A DNA stretch of 64,000 nt from the NCBI RefSeq assembly GCF_005870035.1, contig NZ_SWJG01000001.1, positions 2,095,639 through 2,159,638 of the forward strand, in the 5' to 3' direction. Positions 36,718 through 45,007 of the stretch are shown here, one piece after another. The DNA is from Spirosoma lacussanchae. GTDB lineage: Bacteria; Bacteroidota; Bacteroidia; Cytophagales; Spirosomataceae. How positions within the stretch are numbered: position 1 is the stretch's first letter; every line of letters begins with the position of its first letter. Both the position numbers and the translations under genes were made by a program. The notes under the pieces are model-generated. The model made no database searches. It had not been told where the DNA came from and saw only the letters and a list, made by a program, of their open reading frames with translations.

Positions 36718-37839
36718 TTAGTTTTTCAAGATCCAGGCGGTAGTACCAGCTAGTTCCGTAATGGCAGTTGCGCTGGCTACTGCTTCGGCCCGATCGGCAG
36801 AACCCGAGGCTGCCACTTTATAAAGCTGGCCTTTAGCGGCAGGCATAATGATGAAAGCGTCTGCATACCCGGCTTTTCGTAACTGACGGCGAAGCCGTAG
36901 CGCATTCCGTTTGCTGGCAAAGCTACCGGCAATGACGGTGAAATGCGGACCTGTACGAACCGGCTTGGCAGCTACATCAACAGGCTGACTGTTAACCGAA
37001 GGAGTGGTAGTTGGCTGTATAGCGGGCACCACCTTGGCGACCGGCTTCGCCACAGGGGCTGCAGCGGCAGAAAGGTTCTCTTCAGATTTTACCGTTGTTG
37101 CCGAGGGTTTCGGAGCGGCTTTCTCTGTAACAAGCACTTTAGGAGACTCAGCGTTGGGGACTGATTTGGAAAACCAGTTGTCAGGGATACGTAACAGATT
37201 AGCTGGGTCAACGCTACTTTGCTGAGGCTGACCTGGCTTGATAACCGAGAAATAACTAACGAGCCCCAACGAGCCGACCAGTAATGCGGCTGCTGCGATA
37301 CGCCAGTATGGGCGGGCCGGGCGCAAGGGCGTCAGGGTAGTCTCTTCGTCGCGAACAAGAACAGGCCCGGCAGCCGTAACGGGAACCGCTTCGATGGCTG
37401 GCTGGGGCTGAAGCTGACGATTGATGGCCGTTGCTGAGATGGCACTCATTCCGTAAGCTTCGCCGAAGAAGTTATGGCGCAGGCTTGGTTCGAACTGTAA
37501 CCGCCCCTCGTCGTTATGACTGAATGACCCAATGCCGTCCAGTTCAAACCGGTTAGTTAACTCGACCTGACTGCGCAACTCACTAACAAACTGACTGATA
37601 TGCCGTTGGGCCAGTTCACGAGTAACTGGCTCGTGGAGCATGATGTAGTTGGCCAGAATACCATCGTCCAGGCGTAATGCTTCGTTAAAAGCAACCCGCT
37701 TGCGGGGAGGCAAAAACAGACCGCTCTCTTCCGTAAATGAGGCTGGCTGGTAATGGGTCAGAAAGGCTCCCAGTTCAGGAACAACTACACAGTCGTACTG
37801 ATACAGCAGCTTTTTGAGGTACTCATTAACGGATGCCAT
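36718..37839 (-). CDS. HU-CCDC81 and SPOR domain membrane protein
   Basis: A 373-residue protein with three parts. The N-terminal ~140 residues (MASVNEYLKKLLYQYDCVVV, PELGAFL) resemble the prokaryotic HU fold found in CCDC81-like proteins. A single membrane span lies near residues 193-212 (AAAALLVGSLGLVSYFSV), then a Pro/Ala/Val/Lys-rich linker of about 90 residues. The last 75 residues (HFTVIAGSFASKRNALRLRR) form a SPOR domain, which binds bare-glycan septal peptidoglycan. The start is the ATG at 37837-37839. It is last in a minus-strand run with an outer-membrane barrel and a TPR protein. A bridge between nucleoid and division site is inferred. Confidence 0.82.
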   Translation of the reverse strand: MASVNEYLKKLLYQYDCVVVPELGAFLTHYQPASFTEESGLFLPPRKRVAFNEALRLDDGILANYIMLHEPVTRELAQRHISQFVSELRSQVELTNRFELDGIGSFSHNDEGRLQFEPSLRHNFFGEAYGMSAISATAINRQLQPQPAIEAVPVTAAGPVLVRDEETTLTPLRPARPYWRIAAAALLVGSLGLVSYFSVIKPGQPQQSSVDPANLLRIPDNWFSKSVPNAESPKVLVTEKAAPKPSATTVKSEENLSAAAAPVAKPVAKVVPAIQPTTTPSVNSQPVDVAAKPVRTGPHFTVIAGSFASKRNALRLRRQLRKAGYADAFIIMPAAKGQLYKVAASGSADRAEAVASATAITELAGTTAWILKN

Positions 37840-37855
37840 AGTGTCAGGGGCAGGA

Positions 37856-39538
37856 TTAGAACGAATAACTGATTCCTCCGAGAAAGTTAAGGCCTTGTAC
37901 CTGATAATACAAATATCGCTGGTACTGCTGGCCAAAGATATTATTTAACGCGACAAAAGCCGAAACCTGCTTGCCCAGGAAATAATCGATCTTGACGTTG
38001 GCGTCGTAGATCGGTTTGAGCGTGTAGGTAAGGTTTGAGGTGAAGTTTTTATTCTTGATGCCTTCGTAGAAATACAGATCGGCCGTTATAAATAACTTTT
38101 TGTTCAGCACATAGGAGTTGGTCCAGGTAGCGGCAACGCGCGGGCGACCCCAGGCCTCGTCGAGCCGCTCGAGACCGTAGCGGAAGAAATCGCCCCGAAG
38201 CGACGAGCGAAATTTGTCTTTCTGAGCATAGGCCAGTTGGGCAGAAATGGTCAGCACTCTGGAAACGCCACCGTCGTAGAGAATAAAAAACTTGGTGGTG
38301 TCAGGAATGCTGTTGTTGAAGGTTGAAAAATTACGGTAGCTGGCATAGGATACTTTACCTTCATACGAGAAGCCTCCCCCCAGATTTCCTTTCGAGCCGC
38401 CATAAATGTCCAGCGACTTAACGGTGTTGGCCAGCAGTACTTCCGGAGCGAGCCATCGGTTCTCGGTCAGGAACGAGCGCAGGGTATTTCGGTTGATGTC
38501 CCCGTCAACCCCGGCAAAGAAATGGATGTTTCCCGTTGGCACGATATCGATATCAAGGACCGGAAACGCCCGCGTACTATTGATCGACTGTCGTTTATCG
38601 GTTTCGTTAACGGCGTTGATCCCCGCCGTGACGGTCAGAAATGACGAGCTGTATTTAAAGGTTGGCTTTACCCGGAACAGGTTCCGGTTATCGACGATAG
38701 GGCCGTCAGAACGCTGGGTCACATAAGCATCAGCAGCCACCAGCGCAAAAACGTTGTCTGTAATGCCAAGCGACGCGTTGAAGTTGGTGCCCCAGTCCGT
38801 TTCAGCCGCGTTAAACCGGTCGCGCAGGGAGGTAATACCGGTTTTCAGCGAGTAGTCAATTGCATTCTCAGCATTGGCGTTCTCGATACCAAGCCGGAAG
38901 TTGAGGGTATTTAGTCGCTGCCGGATCCGGTCCGGGTTGAAGTCGGGTCGGGCCGCGTACTCCCGGCTATAGCCATAAAAACCGTAGGCGTTGCGGTCGA
39001 AACCCAGATCGGCCTGAAATTTAAATGCATCGGTCAGGTATTTGCCTGTTACGTTCAGACGGGTATCGGCTTGGGCTGAATTTTTTCCGTCCACGGGGCC
39101 GATGCCGGACGACAAATGCCGGGCCGAGGCTTCGAGCGACAGGTTCGACAGGTTGTTTAGCCCTACGAAGCCTTCACCAAAAAATGAGCTGTAGTTACCG
39201 GCCCCCAGCTTTACATAGTTATCATAAGCGGGATTTTCGTCAGGAGCGGTAGTGGTCGGGGCTAACACGCCGGGTGTGATCCGGGGATCGCCAACGGTCA
39301 GTTTTCGATCTTCAAACTCATACGTCAGCTTACGCTGTTCGGTAGAAGGCTTTACCGAAGGGATTTTGTTGAAGAGCCGGTTAGCCGGGGGAAGCTCGAT
39401 CTTCCGACTTTTTTCTACGGTGATTTCCTGATTATCGATCTCGCCTTCTTTTAAGGGTCGGGTTGGCCGGGGCTGCTGTGCTAACACGGCCGCAGAGACG
39501 AAGAGCAGGGGGAGGGTATGTAAGGGACGTACAGTCAT
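37856..39538 (-). CDS. Outer-membrane beta-barrel protein, TonB receptor-like
   Basis: A 560-residue exported barrel. The ATG at 39536-39538 gives a signal peptide ending SAAVLAQ. The N-terminal 100 residues include LKEGEIDNQEITVEKSRKIE, then long alternating strands through to the terminal LGGISYSF. The barrel resembles TonB-dependent receptor barrels, yet no plug or TonB box is evident, so transport by energy coupling is unlikely. It lies between the TPR gene (92-bp gap) and the HU/SPOR gene (16-bp gap); the close gaps suggest co-transcription and a shared envelope role. Confidence 0.7.
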   Translation of the reverse strand: MTVRPLHTLPLLFVSAAVLAQQPRPTRPLKEGEIDNQEITVEKSRKIELPPANRLFNKIPSVKPSTEQRKLTYEFEDRKLTVGDPRITPGVLAPTTTAPDENPAYDNYVKLGAGNYSSFFGEGFVGLNNLSNLSLEASARHLSSGIGPVDGKNSAQADTRLNVTGKYLTDAFKFQADLGFDRNAYGFYGYSREYAARPDFNPDRIRQRLNTLNFRLGIENANAENAIDYSLKTGITSLRDRFNAAETDWGTNFNASLGITDNVFALVAADAYVTQRSDGPIVDNRNLFRVKPTFKYSSSFLTVTAGINAVNETDKRQSINSTRAFPVLDIDIVPTGNIHFFAGVDGDINRNTLRSFLTENRWLAPEVLLANTVKSLDIYGGSKGNLGGGFSYEGKVSYASYRNFSTFNNSIPDTTKFFILYDGGVSRVLTISAQLAYAQKDKFRSSLRGDFFRYGLERLDEAWGRPRVAATWTNSYVLNKKLFITADLYFYEGIKNKNFTSNLTYTLKPIYDANVKIDYFLGKQVSAFVALNNIFGQQYQRYLYYQVQGLNFLGGISYSF

Positions 39539-39630
39539 AAGGGATGCACGATAAACTGACAAGGCTAAACGATGAATGATACCGTGGGCAGGGCCTGGGT
39601 CGATGCCTCGTTTAGCCGCTTCGTTCATCA

Positions 39631-42600
39631 TTAATTTTTGCTGTCGAGCGTGGCTAGTTTCTGTTTGGCTTCAGCGACGATGGTCTGGTCGGATGAGTTT
39701 TCGATAATGGAGTTGAGCACGGCTTTGGCCTGAGCGGTTTCTTCCAGGGCTACGTTGTTATCGGCTACCAGCATGAATGCTTTTCCTTTCCAGTATTCAA
39801 AATCGCCAAACTGTTCGTTAAACTTCAGCAGCGAAGCAATGGACTCTTTGTATTTCTTCTGTTTGTACAGGATGTCGCCGAGATAGTATAGCGCTTCGGC
39901 CCCGTTGACATCTTTGCCCAGAGCTATGGTTTTATCCAGTTCAGTCTGGGCCGTCTTGTAGTCGCCTTTGGCGAACGCAACTTTACCAAGCATCAGCTGA
40001 GCCCGGTTTTGCGCACCTGGCACAACGTTACCGCCCGTTACGACGTCGCGGGCAATGGCAGCGGCTGAATCAGGCTTGGGCATGGCAAAGTACGTATCCA
40101 TCAGCCCCAGCTGGGCCGTTACCTGAGCGGCTTTATCGTCGGCTTTGCTGATAATCAGCTGGTAGTTACGAATGGCGCGCGGGTAATTTTTCTGGCTGGT
40201 CTCCAGCTCGGCAGCCCGGGTGGCAGCCCGAACCAGGAAGCTGGACCGGTTATCGGCAATAATCTGGTTGTAGTAACGCAGGGCGTTGGCTACATCGTCG
40301 GTTTGCCGGTATGATTCGGCCAGATAATAGCGGGCTTCGTTCAGGTTAGGACTGGCCGGGTATTCCTGCAGGAAGGCAATGAACGATTGGATAGCCTGCG
40401 CATATTTCTCGTTGGCGTATATGTTGCGGGCATTTTCGAACTGCACTCGCTCCACATCTGTACTCCCCGGGTTGCTCTTTTTATACTGCCCCAGCACCTG
40501 CGAGAACTCCTCGGGGCGACCGGCATCATTGAGCGTATTCTGTATACCCAGTAACGCACTTTGAGCCTGCTCGGAGTCGCCGTAACTGTCCAGAATTCGT
40601 TTGTAGTCCGCTACGGCGGGGTCGTATTGCTGGAGGTTGCCGTAGGCGATGGCCCGTTTCAGCAGCGCGGCTGGCACCAGTTTGCTATTGGGTTTACCGT
40701 CGATCAGCTTCGAGAAGCCCCGGATGGCTACCTGATACGCGCCTTTCTCAAAATCTACGTTGGCTGTCTGGAACAAGCTCTCGTCAACGAATCGCGAATT
40801 GGGAAACTGACGCTGTACCTGGTCGAACTGCGCCTTGGCTTCAGCATCCCGACCTACGTAGCTAAGAATGACTGCTTTCTGGTAAGCCGCGTAATCTTTG
40901 TCTGGTGCATTACGGGCGATGGCCTGATCGTAATAACGCATGGCATTCTCGTACTGCTTTCCGGCAAAATAAGCATCGGCCAGCCGGATGGTAGCGTCCA
41001 GTACCTGCGCCTGTTCGTCGTTGTCGGCTTTCCGGCTCACAAAGTCACGGAAATAGGGTAAGGCCCGGGCGTAGTCTTTCTTATTGTAATAGGCGTACCC
41101 CAGCGCATACAGGCTTTTGGACGCATACTCACCCGCTCCTTTGGCAATGCTGGCGTATAACGGAATCGCCGTATCGTATTGTTTCCCCGCTGAATAGGCC
41201 TCCGCTTTCCAGAACTGAGCCGCCTGCTGCAACGCATTATCGACCGGATACCGGAGCGATTTGTCGAGGTTGGCTACAGCCTGGGGGTACCGTTCGGCGT
41301 TAAAGTCGTTAACGCCCTGATTGTACGTCAGGCGCTGGTACGTTGTATTGATTCTGGGAGTCCGGCGTTTCAGCCCTTCAATGTACGCGATAGCCGCCGG
41401 GTAATTATTGGATGCGAAATAGGCTTCACCGACCAGTTCGTTGGCTTCATTCTCAAACTTGCTGTCGGGATACTGTTTCAGGAACGCTGTGAGTTCCTTC
41501 ACGGCATCGGCGCCGTTGTTCTGATCAACGAGCAGCTTGGCATGATTGAACCGCGCTTCTTCCTGAATATCCCGATTGAACGACAACCGTCCGGCCTGAT
41601 CAAAAGCATTGAGGGCGTAGGTGGGATTCTGGGTCTGGAGATAGCTTACCCCAAGTGTATAGGCGGCATACTGGGCGGTTGTGTCTTTCCCCGTTGCCAG
41701 CGATTTCAGCTGGGTGATAGCGTCTGTGTAGGCACCCGTCCGGAAGAGTGACTGTCCGTAACGGAACCGTACGGCGCCCGGTGCTTTGGCACCAGCAGCG
41801 GCTATGTACTGCTTATAATAGGGTATAGCCTTCGCGAACTGATTTTGCTGGTAATAGACTTCGGCCGTAAACAGCGCTACCTCGCTCAGGCCCGCCCCGT
41901 TCGAGCGCCGAAGCAGGGGCTCGGTATAGGCCAGCAGGTCGTCGAACCGGCGTTGTCGGTAGAGGGCCTGGGCAATCCAGTTGGGTACCTGGTTCTGATA
42001 GGTTGGATTGGTTTCAACGCGCCGGAAGTCGGCCACGGCTTCGTTGAAATTCCGATTCCGGAAGTTGATTACTCCGGCATAGTAGGAAGCCGCGGGAGCG
42101 TCGGTCGAGTTGGGGTCGAGTTTTACCTCGTTCAGCAAAGGCAAAGCCCGTTGCAAATCCTGGGTGTTGTAATAAGATAGCGCCAGCTGGTATTTATACC
42201 GGCTGTTGTTTCCGCCCTGAGCAACCGCTTTCTCAAGAAAGCCGATGGCTTTGGTGTAATCTTCACGGGCAAAATAATAAGAGCCGAGGTCGCCGTAGAG
42301 CTGACTGGCTTTTGGATGGGCGCTATGGTTCTTAACGAAGCGATCGACCAGCAGTTCGGCGCCGGGCTCGTCGATATACAAGCTGGTCAGCGCGATGTAG
42401 TATTCGGCATCGACGGCATTCTGATCGTTGGTATTGAGCAGCGTACTGGCGCCCTGGCCCCGGCGAGGTTCAAGGTACTGCCGAAACTCATACCGGGCCG
42501 CAGCATAGTTACTGCGTTCAAAAAGTTCGAGACCGTTGCGGTAATGGTAATCGGGTTCCTGGTAACTCTGGGTTCGCTGGGCCAGCGCCGACAGCGTGGT

Positions 42601-42669
42601 AAACAGCCCAAAAGTCAGCAGACAGAGTTGTCGACAGCGCTGACGGGATTGGGAAGGATGATGGGGCAT
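39631..42669 (-). CDS. Large exported tetratricopeptide-repeat protein
   Basis: A 1012-residue periplasmic or outer-membrane-associated protein. A signal peptide (residues 1-30, ending TLSALAQ) is followed by TPR units almost to the end, such as AEYYIALTSLYIDEPGAELL, KAIGFLEKAVAQGG, KAIPYYKQYIAAAG, AMRYYDQAIARN and EALYYLGDILYKQKKYKESI. About 20 or more repeats form a long superhelical scaffold for protein binding. It starts the minus-strand run ending with the HU/SPOR gene. Proteins of this type precede the same barrel in other Bacteroidota; role unproven. Confidence 0.8.
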   Translation of the reverse strand: MPHHPSQSRQRCRQLCLLTFGLFTTLSALAQRTQSYQEPDYHYRNGLELFERSNYAAARYEFRQYLEPRRGQGASTLLNTNDQNAVDAEYYIALTSLYIDEPGAELLVDRFVKNHSAHPKASQLYGDLGSYYFAREDYTKAIGFLEKAVAQGGNNSRYKYQLALSYYNTQDLQRALPLLNEVKLDPNSTDAPAASYYAGVINFRNRNFNEAVADFRRVETNPTYQNQVPNWIAQALYRQRRFDDLLAYTEPLLRRSNGAGLSEVALFTAEVYYQQNQFAKAIPYYKQYIAAAGAKAPGAVRFRYGQSLFRTGAYTDAITQLKSLATGKDTTAQYAAYTLGVSYLQTQNPTYALNAFDQAGRLSFNRDIQEEARFNHAKLLVDQNNGADAVKELTAFLKQYPDSKFENEANELVGEAYFASNNYPAAIAYIEGLKRRTPRINTTYQRLTYNQGVNDFNAERYPQAVANLDKSLRYPVDNALQQAAQFWKAEAYSAGKQYDTAIPLYASIAKGAGEYASKSLYALGYAYYNKKDYARALPYFRDFVSRKADNDEQAQVLDATIRLADAYFAGKQYENAMRYYDQAIARNAPDKDYAAYQKAVILSYVGRDAEAKAQFDQVQRQFPNSRFVDESLFQTANVDFEKGAYQVAIRGFSKLIDGKPNSKLVPAALLKRAIAYGNLQQYDPAVADYKRILDSYGDSEQAQSALLGIQNTLNDAGRPEEFSQVLGQYKKSNPGSTDVERVQFENARNIYANEKYAQAIQSFIAFLQEYPASPNLNEARYYLAESYRQTDDVANALRYYNQIIADNRSSFLVRAATRAAELETSQKNYPRAIRNYQLIISKADDKAAQVTAQLGLMDTYFAMPKPDSAAAIARDVVTGGNVVPGAQNRAQLMLGKVAFAKGDYKTAQTELDKTIALGKDVNGAEALYYLGDILYKQKKYKESIASLLKFNEQFGDFEYWKGKAFMLVADNNVALEETAQAKAVLNSIIENSSDQTIVAEAKQKLATLDSKN

Positions 42670-42861
42670 AGTTGATTGTTGCTAAAATTAGTACCCGGAA
42701 AGACGCAGCCCGCAGGGTCATTGGGAGCGCTCCGCGTATGGCTAATGTTCCCGGCGAGGGGTTTTGTAACGGTTATTTCACCCAGAACGTCGTAACTTCG
42801 CCGACAAAATGACAAAGTTCAATTCAATCTGGACAAAAAACGAAGGTATTCCCGTTTCCGT

Positions 42862-44718
42862 ATGAAAAAAAACGCCCGGCTCTTTTATTTACTTACTGTC
42901 TGGACACTTTTCGCTTCTCTACAAACGCTTGCCGTTCCACGCTTCGTCAACGATGAAAATCTCCCGGCTCCGGCCCCCGGTATCTCCTATGTGTTGTCGA
43001 TGCCAGAGCCCCAAACCCACTACTTTGAGGTAGAAATGCAGCTGAAAAACAGCGCATCGGCCACTAGTGCCAAAAAGAATGGATACGTCGATATCAAAAT
43101 GCCGGTCTGGACGCCCGGCTCGTATCTGATTCGGGAGTATGCCAAAAACGTGGAAGCTTTTTCGGCTTCGGCAGCCGGGAAACCCGTTCGCAGCGAAAAG
43201 GTCCGCAAAAATGCCTGGCGCGTTTACTCAACAGACGACAACCTGACCGTTAAGTACCGGGTCTACGCCAACGAGCTGACTGTCCGGACGAGTTTCGTTG
43301 ATGCTGACCACGGATATGTAACGCCAGCCAGTGTGTTTATGTATGTGGAAGCCCTTAAAAATCAGCCGCATCGCGTGGTGGTGCAACCCTATAAGGACTG
43401 GAAAAAAGTAGCCACCGGACTGAAGACCATCAGCGGGGCACCCTATACATACGAAGCCGCCGATTATGACCTGCTGGTCGATTCGCCGATTGAGATCGGG
43501 AATCACAAAACATTCTCCTTCACCGCGTCTGGCATTCCTCATACGGTGGCTATGTTTGGTGATGTGGCCTATGACGAGAAGCGTCTGGCCGCGGACTACA
43601 CCCGGGTATGCGAAACGGCGGCTTCGGTGGTTGGCGAGCATCCATGTACCGACTATACGTTCATTGTTCACCATATTCCGCAGGGCGGGGGCGGTCTGGA
43701 ACACCTGAACTCCACCACCCTTGAAACCTACCGGACAGCCTACGCCACCGAAGCCAGCTACAAAGGATTCTTCACGCTGGTAGCCCACGAGTACTTCCAC
43801 CTCTGGAACGTAAAAAGAATTCGGCCGATCGCGCTGGGGCCCTTTGATTACGACAATGAGAACTACACAACCATGCTCTGGTTGTCGGAGGGCTGTACAT
43901 CATTCTACGAAGATTATATTCTGCGCCGGGCTGGCTTCCACAGCCCGGAAGCCTATCTGGGCATTGTGGCCAATGACATCACCCAGATCGAGAACCAGCC
44001 GGGTAGTCGTGTGCAATCCGCATCAGAGTCGAGCTGGGACGCCTGGATCAAAGGGTATCGGCCGAACGAGAATTCTGCCAATACGACCATTTCGTACTAC
44101 AGCAAAGGATCGGTGCTCGGAACCCTGCTGAACCTGACCATCCTGGCCGGCAGCAACGGCGCGCGCAATATGGACGACCTGATGCGGCTGCTCTATACCG
44201 AGTACTACAAAAAGCAGAAGCGCGGGTTTACCGATGCTGAATTCCGGCAGGCGGCAGAACAGATGGCTGGTCGGAAACTCGACGATTTTTTCGGTACGGC
44301 AGTCAATAGTACCAATCCAATTGATTACAACGCTTATTTCGCTCCGGTCGGCCTGCAGCTGACCAACGTAGCCGGTCGTACGCAGGACGGTTTCCTGGGT
44401 GCCGGTACTACGGTTCAGAACGGAAAAGTAGTAATCTCGAGCGTTCGGCGTGGGTCGGCCGCTTACACGGATGGGTTGAACGTCGGAGACGAAGTACTGG
44501 CTGTTGACAGTGTGCGGGTGGGCGACGACCTGCTGCGGTTAATAAGCGGCCGCCGGGTAGGCGACAAGCTGGACGTACTCGTCAACCGAGCTGGCCTGGT
44601 TCGGAAGTTGACGATAACCCTTACGCAAAACCCGCTGATAAGCTACCGGCTGGAACCGGTCGCCAACCGGACAGACGCCCAGAAAGCGCTGTTCAATAAA
44701 TGGCTGTACATCAAGTAG
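42862..44718 (+). CDS. M61-family metallopeptidase with PDZ domain
   Basis: A 618-residue exported aminopeptidase of the M61 (glycyl aminopeptidase) family. Signal peptide to about residue 25. The N-terminal part is beta-rich with YVDIKMPVWTPGSYLIREYA typical of the family. The zinc site is HEYFHLWNVKRIRP, about residue 309, with TMLWLSEGCTSFYEDY giving the third ligand (Glu). A PDZ domain (SVRRGSAAYTDGLNVGDEVL) lies near residues 500-590. It probably trims periplasmic peptides. It has its own terminator. Confidence 0.92.
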   Translation: MKKNARLFYLLTVWTLFASLQTLAVPRFVNDENLPAPAPGISYVLSMPEPQTHYFEVEMQLKNSASATSAKKNGYVDIKMPVWTPGSYLIREYAKNVEAFSASAAGKPVRSEKVRKNAWRVYSTDDNLTVKYRVYANELTVRTSFVDADHGYVTPASVFMYVEALKNQPHRVVVQPYKDWKKVATGLKTISGAPYTYEAADYDLLVDSPIEIGNHKTFSFTASGIPHTVAMFGDVAYDEKRLAADYTRVCETAASVVGEHPCTDYTFIVHHIPQGGGGLEHLNSTTLETYRTAYATEASYKGFFTLVAHEYFHLWNVKRIRPIALGPFDYDNENYTTMLWLSEGCTSFYEDYILRRAGFHSPEAYLGIVANDITQIENQPGSRVQSASESSWDAWIKGYRPNENSANTTISYYSKGSVLGTLLNLTILAGSNGARNMDDLMRLLYTEYYKKQKRGFTDAEFRQAAEQMAGRKLDDFFGTAVNSTNPIDYNAYFAPVGLQLTNVAGRTQDGFLGAGTTVQNGKVVISSVRRGSAAYTDGLNVGDEVLAVDSVRVGDDLLRLISGRRVGDKLDVLVNRAGLVRKLTITLTQNPLISYRLEPVANRTDAQKALFNKWLYIK

Positions 44719-44740
44719 GATAAGTTGACCTTCAAAAGGG

Positions 44741-44778
44741 CAAAGCGGCTTTGGCACTATGTTGTTAAAGCCGCTTTG
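44741..44778 (+). terminator. M61 peptidase terminator
   Basis: Perfect 12-bp arms (44741-44752 and 44767-44778), 14-base loop, T run after. Confidence 0.72.
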
Positions 44779-44810
44779 TTTTCAGCATGTAAATGCATTT
44801 TATGACCTAC

Positions 44811-44930
44811 AAAAAGCTATTTGCATAAATACATGTTATACTTTTCAATAGAAAAATAAATATAAAAATAGAATAAGTATATAAATTTAAATATTAATAA
44901 ATATAAGTTCTTTTTCCTGTTGCTGTTTAT
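44811..44930. other. AT-rich stretch before the GEVED protease gene
   Basis: About 120 bp are nearly pure A and T, with many TAAATA-like words, in a region otherwise near 50% GC. It lies 80-200 bp before the protease start and may be its promoter or a bound site; no defined motif stands out. Confidence 0.5.
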
Positions 44931-45007
44931 CTTTAGGTAAAAAGCCAGGATCTACGCTCGTTATCTCATTAGGCAATGATTACTATTGCTGCATACATGT
45001 GGACTAT

